A stretch of 12,393 nucleotides of DNA from 1-14-0-20-39-34 sp043800545. Its GTDB lineage: Bacteria > Patescibacteriota > Patescibacteriia > Magasanikbacterales > UBA922. Under the pieces are notes generated by a model. The model had not been told where the DNA came from. It did no database searches and saw only the letters and a list, made by a program, of their open reading frames with translations. Positions within the stretch are counted from its first letter, which is position 1. Every line of letters begins with the position of its first letter. The stretch covers positions 1-12,393 of the forward strand of contig JAZDMW010000042.1 in NCBI GenBank assembly GCA_043800545.1, read 5' to 3'. A program made the translations under genes and the position numbers. Positions 1 through 6,141 of the stretch are shown one piece after another.

Positions 1-1
1 C

Positions 2-415
2 GGCAGGCACGACGTAAATATTCTTTCAGTATTTCAACTCACTCATGAAGTACCTCATGACTATTTTGATAAAAACGGAATAAAATTTGATTCTATTTAT
101 GCTGATTTAGTAAAAAAATTATTTAGTGAAATGTCTCTTGGAGAATATAAGAAAGTAAAAATCATTATTGATGCCCGAAAACACAAAGGTGGAAGATTAG
201 GAGAAAAAAAATTTCAAAAAGATATTGAAATTTTTCTTTTGAATCAATTTTCTAGTACAAACTGCATTTACAAGGCTACCCCATCATATTTAGATGTTCT
301 GGTTGAATTAGCTGACTTTGTTTCTAACACTTTTTATAGGGAATATCAAAACGATTCAGACCATATTTTTGAGGAGATTGGTTTTAGACTGATCCAAATC
401 AAAAATCCGCTATAA
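2..415 (+). CDS. DUF3800-like protein, C-terminal part (5' end outside window)
   Basis: The frame is open from base 2 to a TAA at 413-415, so the window starts inside the gene; the first in-window ATG at 131 is probably internal. The visible 137 residues are soluble and lysine-rich. They contain a short beta-strand segment KVKIIIDARKH and, near the end, VELADFVSNTFYREYQ. This resembles the C-terminal part of DUF3800 proteins, which have an acidic strand motif and a late 'LADxxAxxxxR' helix and are often found near mobile or defence genes. The N-terminal part, where the family's first acidic motif would lie, is missing, so the family call is a motif-level guess. The stop codon lies inside the terminator hairpin of the RNA candidate coming from the opposite strand, so the two units are convergent. 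Confidence 0.55.
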   Translation, partial: GRHDVNILSVFQLTHEVPHDYFDKNGIKFDSIYADLVKKLFSEMSLGEYKKVKIIIDARKHKGGRLGEKKFQKDIEIFLLNQFSSTNCIYKATPSYLDVLVELADFVSNTFYREYQNDSDHIFEEIGFRLIQIKNPL

Positions 416-520
416 TGCGGATCTTATGAAAGAGCCTTTTGGGAATATATTCGTTTCAACGGGATGTGTTCCTGATAGAGAACGCCCTCCACGAAGCTTT
501 ACCCTAAGGACTTATCTTCT
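398..520 (-). ncRNA. Candidate structured small RNA 1 (about 120 nt)
   Basis: No protein frame fits this gap, but on the minus strand a complete transcription unit can be read: a consensus promoter (527-556), about 100 nt of structured sequence, and an intrinsic terminator (401-422). The predicted RNA starts near 520. It can fold as a rod: CCUU/AAGG (507-510 with 433-436) and GGG/CCC (502-504 with 441-443) form a basal part. UUCGU/ACGAA (491-495 with 451-455) and GGG/CCC with GUUC/GAAC form an upper part ending in a loop around 472-479. A rod with internal bubbles recalls 6S RNA, but it is shorter and I recognise no conserved 6S motif. Identity is unknown; promoter and terminator support transcription more strongly than any function. 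Confidence 0.6.
401..422 (-). terminator. Intrinsic terminator of small RNA 1
   Basis: Six-bp arms (ATCCGC at 405-410, GCGGAT at 417-422) flank a 6-nt loop. On the minus strand the hairpin is followed by UUUU (404-401); on the plus strand it is followed by CTTATG, so it is oriented to end minus-strand transcription. It overlaps the stop codon of the DUF3800-like gene. Confidence 0.7.
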
Positions 521-526
521 GAGGTA

Positions 527-556
527 ATTATACACCTAACTAGCTCGAGTTGTCAA
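527..556 (-). promoter_or_regulatory. Sigma-70-type promoter of small RNA 1
   Basis: On the minus strand a perfect -35 TTGACA (556-551) is followed by an 18-bp spacer and a perfect -10 TATAAT (532-527). The predicted start is near 520. No open reading frame follows, so the promoter most likely serves the RNA candidate. Confidence 0.75.
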
Positions 557-572
557 TCATTTGTGCATAAAA

Positions 573-603
573 TTAAAAAAACACCCTCTCAGGTGTTTTT
601 TTC
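573..603. terminator. Bidirectional terminator downstream of sodA-like gene
   Basis: An ACACC / GGTGT stem with loop around CTCTCA is flanked by an A-run on the left and a T-run on the right, so it gives a U-tract in both directions. It sits just 3' of the superoxide dismutase stop codon on the minus strand. Confidence 0.75.
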
Positions 604-615
604 TTTTCCTTTTTT

Positions 616-1185
616 CTATATCCTCCCCTCAACCACCTCCCAATCAATGGAGTTCATGTAGGTTTGGATGTAGTCTTTTTTATTGAGCTGGTAATCAGTG
701 ATGTAGGCATGTTCAAATACATCCATGACAAGGATGGGGGTGAGGCCTGTGAGGTGTCCCATGTCATGTTCATTGATCCATACGTTGAAGAGTTTGTCTG
801 TTTGCTTGTCGTGTACGAGGAGTGCCCAGCCAATACCACGCATGGAGCCTGTGGCAATAAAATCTTTTTTCCAATTTTCTAGGGTACCAAAGTTTTTTTC
901 TATGAGTTCTTTTGTTTTTGTTTGTATTTCTTTTGTTTCTTTTGTCATGGCATCGAAATACAATTCATGGAGACGCATACCAGAGAATTCCCAGCCAAAT
1001 CTTCGTTTGAGTTCTGCGTATTCTCCTGGACCGGTTTTATCTTCTTCGAGAAGTGTCCTCAGTCTTTCTATTGTTGAGTTGGTATTTTTTACATACCCAC
1101 TGTAGAGGGTAAAGTGGTTTGTGAGGAGGGTATCGCTCATACCACTGATTCCAAGGAGGTGAGTGTAGTTTTTTTCTTGATACAT
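616..1185 (-). CDS. Fe/Mn-family superoxide dismutase
   Basis: The 189-residue product fits the Fe/Mn superoxide dismutase family, which converts superoxide to hydrogen peroxide and oxygen in the cytoplasm. The expected metal ligands can be placed at His24 (in NHFTLYSGYV), His73 (in LHELYF), Asp155 and His159 (in MDVFEHAY), and the C-terminal DYIQTYMNSIDWEVV matches the family's final helix and strand. The N-terminal ligand helix is one residue shorter between the His and YV than in E. coli SodB and lacks its KHH segment, as in a divergent subfamily; the metal cannot be predicted. There is no signal peptide. The ATG has no Shine-Dalgarno. It is transcribed after the peroxiredoxin gene on the same strand but has its own promoter and a large inverted repeat at the predicted start, so it may be separately regulated. 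Stop is TAG. Confidence 0.9.
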   Translation of the reverse strand: MYQEKNYTHLLGISGMSDTLLTNHFTLYSGYVKNTNSTIERLRTLLEEDKTGPGEYAELKRRFGWEFSGMRLHELYFDAMTKETKEIQTKTKELIEKNFGTLENWKKDFIATGSMRGIGWALLVHDKQTDKLFNVWINEHDMGHLTGLTPILVMDVFEHAYITDYQLNKKDYIQTYMNSIDWEVVEGRI

Positions 1186-1206
1186 ATTTTTTATTATTTT
1201 ACTTTT

Positions 1207-1239
1207 CTAAAAAAGAAGAAATGTATTCTTCTTTTTTAG
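1207..1239. repeat. 14-bp perfect inverted repeat over the SOD transcription start
   Basis: Arms CTAAAAAAGAAGAA (1207-1220) and its exact reverse complement (1226-1239) are separated by 5 bp. The right arm touches the -10 box and the predicted start (about 1231) lies inside that arm, so a transcript from this promoter would not contain the complete hairpin. This favours a DNA operator over an RNA stem, although read-through RNA from the peroxiredoxin gene could form the stem. Confidence 0.7.
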
Positions 1240-1266
1240 TATAGCATATTTTATCCGTACTTTTCA
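1238..1266 (-). promoter_or_regulatory. Probable SOD promoter (extended -10)
   Basis: The minus strand shows TGC-TATACT (TATACT at 1243-1238), an extended -10 element. The 17-bp-spaced -35 is only TGAAAA (1266-1261). A weak -35 is tolerable with an extended -10. The inverted repeat at 1207-1239 abuts it. Confidence 0.5.
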
Positions 1267-1291
1267 CATTCGGTTGTATAGACCAAATGTG
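1265..1291. terminator. Stem-loop downstream of peroxiredoxin gene
   Basis: Ten-bp arms (1265-1274 and 1282-1291, one G-U pair) enclose a 7-nt loop, 17 bp beyond the peroxiredoxin stop. On the minus strand it is followed by AAAAGTA, not a U-run, so it is a weak terminator at best and may be an mRNA 3'-end stabiliser. Confidence 0.35.
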
Positions 1292-1307
1292 AGTTTCTGG
1301 TTTTTTG

Positions 1308-1896
1308 TTATATTTTCCCTACGAGATTGAGTCCTGGTTTGAGTGTCTCTTTGCCAGGTTTCCAGCTTGCAGGACAGGCTTCACCTCCATGAGAGAGTAC
1401 GTATTGTGCCGCTTGAATCTTTCTTACGAGTTCATCTGCACTGCGTCCAATACTGTTATCTTGCATCTCATATGCCTTGATGATTCCATCTGGATCAATG
1501 ATAAAGGTTGCACGGTAGGAGAGTCCTTCTTCCTGGATATATGTGCCAAGTGCTTTGCAGAGTTTTCCAGTTGGATCCGCAAGCATAGGATATTGTATTT
1601 GTTTTATTGAAGGGGAATGGTCATACCACGCCTTGTGAACAAATACCGTATCTGTGCTCACACTCATGACTTCTGTGTTCATTTCCTTCAGTTGTGGGTA
1701 ATTCTGTGCAAGCTCTACCAGTTCAGTGGGGCATACAAAGGTAAAGTCTGCTGGGTAGAAGAAAAGAACAAGCCATTTGTTGTTTTGTTCTTGAAGCCTT
1801 ATTTTTTTTTATTTGATTTTCGTGGAAGGCTTCAAGTTCCATATTTGGGATTTTTGTCCCGATAAGGGTTGTGTTTTTTGGTTCTGTATTTTCCAT
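1308..1896 (-). pseudogene. Typical 2-Cys peroxiredoxin (AhpC/Prx1), frame broken at an A9 run
   Basis: Read from the ATG at 1896, the gene follows the peroxiredoxin pattern to ENQIKK. A run of nine A (T on the plus strand, 1802-1810) then shifts the frame and a TGA ends translation at 57 residues. Removing one A restores a 195-residue AhpC/Prx1-type protein. It has peroxidatic Cys55 in FYPADFTFVCPTEL, resolving Cys174 in GEACPASWKPG, and FIIDPDG in the core. This family reduces hydrogen peroxide and organic peroxides in the cytoplasm with a thioredoxin-type donor. The 124-residue frame alone (start at 1682) lacks the peroxidatic cysteine and cannot be active as such. Everything else is intact, so a homopolymer sequencing error or transcriptional slippage is more likely than decay. 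It lies upstream of the SOD gene on the same strand. Confidence 0.85.
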
Positions 1897-1912
1897 ATTT
1901 TTCTTTTATTAT

Positions 1913-1954
1913 ATTGGTATTTTTGTTTCTGTATATATAATACCAATTCGGTAT
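1913..1954. promoter_or_regulatory. Cluster of ATTGGTAT-type half-sites, possible operator
   Basis: ATACC-AATTC-GGTAT (1940-1954) is a 5-bp-arm palindrome overlapping the -10 and spacer of the peroxiredoxin promoter. A further ATTGGTAT (1913-1920) downstream forms an 8-bp inverted repeat with ATACCAAT (1940-1947). Repeated half-sites over and below a promoter suggest repression by a dimeric regulator, possibly redox-responsive. No regulator gene is visible here. Confidence 0.4.
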
Positions 1955-1965
1955 GTAATGCACAA
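1937..1965 (-). promoter_or_regulatory. Probable peroxiredoxin promoter
   Basis: The minus strand shows TTGTGC (1965-1960), a 17-bp spacer and TATTAT (1942-1937). The -35 is weak (3 of 6). The predicted leader is about 35 nt, A-rich, with no Shine-Dalgarno. The spacer contains a palindrome that could be an operator. Confidence 0.5.
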
Positions 1966-1985
1966 GTGTGGATAACTTTGTAAAT

Positions 1986-2014
1986 ATGACAAGATACTGG
2001 ATATTTGTTATACT
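1986..2014 (+). promoter_or_regulatory. Promoter of the VirD4-like / Wzy_C-TPR unit
   Basis: ATGACA (1986-1991), a 17-bp spacer and TATACT (2009-2014) with an upstream TG (2006-2007) form an extended -10 promoter. Transcription would start near 2021, giving a leader of about 12 nt without a Shine-Dalgarno. Confidence 0.65.
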
Positions 2015-2032
2015 AAAGAAAAAGAAAAATAT

Positions 2033-3631
2033 ATGACAGCACCAAATTTAACAAGAAAAGACGGAGTAGAAAAACACAAAGAAAGTGTTTGTGTTTTTGC
2101 TGCTACGAATTTCCGTAATCAGATGAGACGCTTCGGTATAAAAAAAGACGACCGTTTGCGCCACATGTATATTATTGGAAAAACAGGCATGGGGAAGTCT
2201 ACTATGATGGAAAACATGTTTTTGCATGATATTTATGCAGGACATGGAGTAGCACTTGTGGATCCTCATGGAGATTTTGCAGAAAAGATGTTGGATTTTA
2301 TTCCTTCTTGGAGAGTCAATGATGTGGTGTATTTTAACCCATCGGATATTGATCATCCAATTGGATTTAATATTTTGGAAGTGAAGGATGAACGACAAAA
2401 ACATTTGGTGGTTGCTGGTCTTATGGGGACATTTAAGAAGATTTGGCCAGATGTGTGGTCCAGTCGTATGGAATATATTTTGAACAACACCCTCTTGGCA
2501 TTACTCGATAGTGTAGGCTCGACACTTCTTGGAATTAACAGAATGCTTGGAGATGAAAAATTTAGAAAAAAAATAGTTGGACAAATTAAGGATCCAGTTG
2601 TAAAGGCTTTTTGGGTCAATGAATTTGCTGGATACAATGAACGATATGCTTCTGAAGCGGTTGCACCTATCCAGAATAAGATTGGTCAGTTTTTGTCTGC
2701 CAGTATTATCCGTAATATGGTCGCACAGGTGAAGTCTACGATTGATGTTCGTGAAATTATGGATAGTGGAAAGATTTTTATTATGAATCTTTCCAAAGGA
2801 AGAATTGGAGAAGATAACAGTCGTTTGCTTGGAGGTATGCTTATTACCAAATTGCAGTTGTCTGCTATGGAACGTGTGGATTTGCCAGAGGCAGAGAGAA
2901 AAGATTTTTTCTTGTATGTTGATGAGTTCCAGAATTTTGCAAATCCAAGTTTTGCAAATATATTGTCTGAAGCTCGTAAATATCATCTGGGGCTTATTAT
3001 GGCTCACCAGTATGTTGCACAGCTCGATGAAATCGTTGCAGATGCCGTATTTGGAAACGTTGGTACGATTGTGAGTTTCCGTGTTGGTGGAGCAGATGCA
3101 GAAATTTTGGTCAAAGAGTTTACCCCTGTATTTATTGAAGAGGATTTGGTAAATTTATCCAAGTATTGTATATTTCTCAAATTGATGATTGATGGTGTTG
3201 CTTCACAGCCGTTTAGTGCGCTTACTTTGCCACCACTCAGTGAAAAAACCGGAAGCCAGGAGAAAGTTATTCGCGTGTCACGCGAAAGATATTCTCGTCC
3301 AAGAGATCTGATTGAGGAAAAGATTATTCGTTGGAGTGAAATGTCTGGAATAGGGGAAGATGATGATGCTGTTCCTGTGGAGAGAAAAGAAGAAAAGAGA
3401 AGAGATGATCGACCTCAACATATTTCTCCTCCAGTACAACCACAGAAAACTGTTTCATTAGGAGAGCTCAGACCAAAAGAAGAACAGAGGCAGGGAAGTG
3501 GAACCACGAATGGAAATGGTTTTGGTGGAGACAAGAAAAAAAAGAAACGAAAGAAAAAGAAAAATAATAATGGAAATTTTGAGAATAAAAAGAAAGAAGA
3601 TGTAGACTTCAGAGATCCATTGGATAAATAG
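2033..3631 (+). CDS. VirD4/TraD-like type IV secretion ATPase (soluble)
   Basis: The 532-residue protein carries Walker A GKTGMGKST (49-57), the strand-turn VALVDPHGDF (73-82) and Walker B FFLYVDEFQNF (292-302). AHQYVAQLD (324-332) follows, the conserved sensor-type Gln region of conjugative coupling proteins. This order is that of the VirD4/TraD/TraG (TraM-recognition, DUF87-related) ATPases, which couple a substrate, usually DNA, to a type IV secretion channel or pilus. No membrane helix is present at the N-terminus, unlike classic VirD4, so it is cytosolic or recruited by a partner. From about residue 400 the chain is low-complexity and charged, ending in a lysine block (about 515-526) and an acidic tip. 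Such a tail could bind nucleic acid or membrane. No relaxase, VirB4 or pilin gene is in the window, so DNA transfer is not shown; a pilus or DNA-uptake role is equally possible. It is followed after one base by the Wzy_C/TPR gene. Confidence 0.85.
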   Translation: MTAPNLTRKDGVEKHKESVCVFAATNFRNQMRRFGIKKDDRLRHMYIIGKTGMGKSTMMENMFLHDIYAGHGVALVDPHGDFAEKMLDFIPSWRVNDVVYFNPSDIDHPIGFNILEVKDERQKHLVVAGLMGTFKKIWPDVWSSRMEYILNNTLLALLDSVGSTLLGINRMLGDEKFRKKIVGQIKDPVVKAFWVNEFAGYNERYASEAVAPIQNKIGQFLSASIIRNMVAQVKSTIDVREIMDSGKIFIMNLSKGRIGEDNSRLLGGMLITKLQLSAMERVDLPEAERKDFFLYVDEFQNFANPSFANILSEARKYHLGLIMAHQYVAQLDEIVADAVFGNVGTIVSFRVGGADAEILVKEFTPVFIEEDLVNLSKYCIFLKLMIDGVASQPFSALTLPPLSEKTGSQEKVIRVSRERYSRPRDLIEEKIIRWSEMSGIGEDDDAVPVERKEEKRRDDRPQHISPPVQPQKTVSLGELRPKEEQRQGSGTTNGNGFGGDKKKKKRKKKKNNNGNFENKKKEDVDFRDPLDK

Positions 3632-3632
3632 T

Positions 3633-5870
3633 ATGAAATTGTTTCAGGATATTGGTGAAAAGTTAGGAAGAATTGGTGTATACAGTGGAATATTTATTAT
3701 TCCACTCTTTGTATTACAGATATTTCGGAATGGTGTGGATTATCCGAAGATTCTTTTTTTGTCTACCTTGAATATTCTCATTCTTCTGTTTTGGGCGTTT
3801 GGAGTGTATAGAGAAAAGAATTTGTATTTGAGAAGCTCAACCATACAAAAAACAGTATTGTTGTTTCTTTTGGTCAATATTTTTATTTCCTTTTTTTCTT
3901 TGCAAATATTCCGGAGCTATGTGGTGGAACCAAATGTATTTGTATTGAATGTTTTTATTCTCTTCCAATTGGTATTTTGGTTTGTCCTTTTGACGCACCA
4001 TATTCACAAAATATCCCAATGGAAATGGAGTGTGTATTCTCTTCTTGTTTCTGATGCTGTCTTTTTGCTCGGAATCATGATTATTTTTTTCTTTTTCCGT
4101 GAGAATAATTTTTGGTCATCAATCCTTGATTCACCAAGTATTCCTTTTTGGATTGGTACCTTGGGACTCTTTGCTATTGGTCTTGCAGGAAAAAGAGATA
4201 TGCGAATGAAAGAAAGAATCTTTCTTTCTGTGGTAGCATTCTTTTCTGTAATTCTTTTTTGCCTTCTGTCTCCAACCTCACCTGTGATGATATTAATGAC
4301 TCTGGGTCTCTTGCTCTTGTTGACTTTTGGATTCATGTATTTCAGGAATATACGACAGGTATACCTTATTGTCTGGTTTGTGCTTCTACTGTCGTGTTTG
4401 TTTTCCTTTGTGTTTGTAAAAATGGATTGGACACTGTTGGAACATGCAGGACAGGCACCTCAGACTTCTACTCTTTCTCTTGTAAAAAATACACTGACAC
4501 ACCATCTCACTCGTGGATTTGTGGGATATGGACATGGGAATTTTTCTTCGGTGTATGGTTTGTATAGGGGAATGGAGGAAAATTATTCTATTCATTGGTT
4601 GGAAAAGTATACATTTGCATCAAATACTTTTTTCCAAATGTTTTTTGAACAAGGAGTATTTGGAATACTCTCATTTTTATTGATTGTTATTCTCACCATT
4701 GGGTTGTTTGTGGGTTCCTGTATCCGAACAAAAGGAGAAAGTATTTTGGATAAAACAAAACAGTTTTTGAACAAAGGGAGTGATGTTATCCAATACGAAA
4801 CACATATGATTGGAATAGTGTGGTTTTTGACTACATTGTATATTGTGTTTGGATCAGTCGGGTTTGTGGAATGGTGGTTGTGGTTTACTTTGCTCGGATT
4901 GTTTGTGATTGGGCTCTATACCATCATGCCAAATATTATGAAAGAAAAGATATATACCTTTTCTTGGAATAATGAATATTCTTTTGTTATACTCTTTGGG
5001 ACACTCCTTATATTTTGTGTGTTTATTGCTGGTCAGTTTTTCTTTTTCCGTCAAGCAAGTGCAGAATATGTATTTACAAAAGCAGAAAGAAATACTGTCC
5101 TTGAAGAGAGTATTTTACAAAATCATACAGCAATTACACTCAGTTCAAGACCAGAATATACACGAGCACTTGCACAAAGATATTTACAACTCACAAGAAT
5201 GGAATCTCAAAAAGAAAAACCAGATTCCAATACTATTATTGCACATTTGGCAAAGGCAGTGGAATTGGCAAAAACAGCAACAGAAAAGGATCCGAGTGAA
5301 AGTCAGAATTGGGAAGTGCTTGCAACACTGTATCTGAACTCTCGACCGGTTGGTGTAGAAAATGCGAATGATTGGCTTATTTTGACGCTCGACGAAGCAA
5401 TCCTTCGTGATCCTGTGAATCCTGTTTTACAATGGAGAATGGCAGGAGCGTATGTGTATAGGAAAGAAGAAGCAACAGCAGAAAAGTATTTACGAGATGC
5501 TATTACACTCAAGACAGATTATGTACAAGCATATTTGGATCTTGCAGAAATATATGCAAAGAGAGAGGATTATAACAAAGCAGTAGAAATATTTGCTCCC
5601 ATATTTGCAAATATACAGGATAATCCACAAGCACTATATCGTTTGGCTTCCTACGCATTTAACAGAAATTATGAAGGAGATAGGAAACAGGCAGAACAGG
5701 TGTGGCTCCGTGTATTACAGCTTGAACCAAACCATGCAAATGCAAGCTTCGGGCTGGGAGTGTATTATGACGAAATAGGGGATTCTATCAATGCGGAGAA
5801 GTATTACCGTCTTGCATTGAAGCTGGATCCACAAAATGAGGAAATAAAGGAAAGATTAGAAAAATTATAA
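3633..5870 (+). CDS. O-antigen ligase-like (Wzy_C) membrane protein with C-terminal TPR domain
   Basis: The 745-residue protein has about 12-13 hydrophobic segments between residues 13 and 472, with one long extracytoplasmic-type loop (about 264-340). That loop contains GYGHGNFSSVYGLYR and ASNTFFQMFFEQGVFG, matching the pattern GxGxxNF...N(T/S)xxQxxxExGxxG of the Wzy_C (O-antigen ligase/polymerase) family, which transfers lipid-linked glycans. Residues about 535-740 form TPR repeats, clearest at 597-630, 632-663, 667-700 and 703-736 (for example NAEKYYRLALKLDP). Wzy_C-TPR fusions are known in pilin O-oligosaccharyltransferases and in many uncharacterised bacterial proteins. The substrate is unknown: surface glycan or glycosylated protein. 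The start lies one base after the ATPase stop (ATAGT ATG) with no Shine-Dalgarno, which suggests translational coupling and joint function at the envelope. Confidence 0.8.
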   Translation: MKLFQDIGEKLGRIGVYSGIFIIPLFVLQIFRNGVDYPKILFLSTLNILILLFWAFGVYREKNLYLRSSTIQKTVLLFLLVNIFISFFSLQIFRSYVVEPNVFVLNVFILFQLVFWFVLLTHHIHKISQWKWSVYSLLVSDAVFLLGIMIIFFFFRENNFWSSILDSPSIPFWIGTLGLFAIGLAGKRDMRMKERIFLSVVAFFSVILFCLLSPTSPVMILMTLGLLLLLTFGFMYFRNIRQVYLIVWFVLLLSCLFSFVFVKMDWTLLEHAGQAPQTSTLSLVKNTLTHHLTRGFVGYGHGNFSSVYGLYRGMEENYSIHWLEKYTFASNTFFQMFFEQGVFGILSFLLIVILTIGLFVGSCIRTKGESILDKTKQFLNKGSDVIQYETHMIGIVWFLTTLYIVFGSVGFVEWWLWFTLLGLFVIGLYTIMPNIMKEKIYTFSWNNEYSFVILFGTLLIFCVFIAGQFFFFRQASAEYVFTKAERNTVLEESILQNHTAITLSSRPEYTRALAQRYLQLTRMESQKEKPDSNTIIAHLAKAVELAKTATEKDPSESQNWEVLATLYLNSRPVGVENANDWLILTLDEAILRDPVNPVLQWRMAGAYVYRKEEATAEKYLRDAITLKTDYVQAYLDLAEIYAKREDYNKAVEIFAPIFANIQDNPQALYRLASYAFNRNYEGDRKQAEQVWLRVLQLEPNHANASFGLGVYYDEIGDSINAEKYYRLALKLDPQNEEIKERLEKL

Positions 5871-5871
5871 G

Positions 5872-6017
5872 AAAAAAAGACCAGAGGATATCCTCTGGTC
5901 TTTCATATATATGTATAGATACAGGAGAACCGCAGCTTGCGCCGCGGCTCTCCACCCACCTGTCATAGCGTCGGAGACAATACCTGGAAACCAGATAGTG
6001 TGCTCACTCGCTACAAC
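5872..6017 (-). ncRNA. Candidate structured small RNA 2 (about 146 nt)
   Basis: On the minus strand a consensus promoter (6024-6052) is followed by about 115 nt of GC-richer, strongly structured sequence and the terminator at 5872-5903. A basal helix pairs 6009-6020 with 5959-5970 (CGCUA/UAGCG, then two G-U pairs, then ACAGG/CCUGU; 9 bp if the RNA starts at 6017). Inside it sit two small hairpins: AGUG-AGCA-CACU (6008-5997) and AUCUGG-UUU-CCAGGU (5996-5982). A separate 13-bp hairpin (5953-5924) is capped by a GCAA tetraloop, and the terminator stem closes the molecule. There is no credible ORF and no match I recognise to SRP RNA, tmRNA, RNase P or 6S RNA. A multi-branched fold with its own promoter suggests a trans-acting structured RNA; function unknown. 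Confidence 0.7.
5876..5903. terminator. Palindromic bidirectional terminator (Wzy_C-TPR gene / small RNA 2)
   Basis: A perfect 28-bp palindrome centred on GGATATCC lies 5 bp after the Wzy_C-TPR stop. On the minus strand it runs into seven U (5878-5872), a very strong terminator. On the plus strand only UUU follows, so plus-strand ending is weaker. Confidence 0.85.
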
Positions 6018-6023
6018 AGGTAT

Positions 6024-6052
6024 ATAATAGCACAATTTCAGGGGTTTGTCAA
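6024..6052 (-). promoter_or_regulatory. Sigma-70-type promoter of small RNA 2
   Basis: Minus strand: TTGACA (6052-6047), exactly 17 bp, TATTAT (6029-6024), preceded by TGC (extended -10). This is close to the strongest class of sigma-70 promoter, with the start predicted near 6017. Confidence 0.8.
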
Positions 6053-6081
6053 GGGGAAAGGTGCGTAAATCACTATGGAAA

Positions 6082-6098
6082 TGGCTAAAATAAGGGAA
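6082..6098 (+). repeat. 17-bp repeat TGGCTAAAATAAGGGAA, copy 1
   Basis: Exact copy of the sequence at 10857-10873. It lies in the intergenic space just upstream of the mnmA promoter (9 bp before its -35). It contains a TAAAAT that could act as a -10 but has no suitable -35. Confidence 0.6.
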
Positions 6099-6107
6099 AA
6101 ACTGAGC

Positions 6108-6135
6108 TTGACTTTTTTTTGTTTTTTGCTAAAAT
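6108..6135 (+). promoter_or_regulatory. mnmA promoter, predicted leaderless start
   Basis: TTGACT (6108-6113), 16-bp spacer, TAAAAT (6130-6135) with TGC just upstream (extended -10). The usual start distance from the -10 falls on or next to the mnmA ATG at 6142, so the message is probably leaderless. Confidence 0.65.
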
Positions 6136-6141
6136 AAGCAT

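Noticed and set aside
725..1105. 126-codon plus-strand frame opposite the SOD gene
   Set aside because: The minus strand encodes a clear superoxide dismutase with all four metal ligands; the plus frame is low-complexity Ser/Phe/Val sequence without family features.
1961..1980. Replication origin
   Set aside because: Only one DnaA box, no AT-rich unwinding region with repeated boxes, and no dnaA or dnaN gene.
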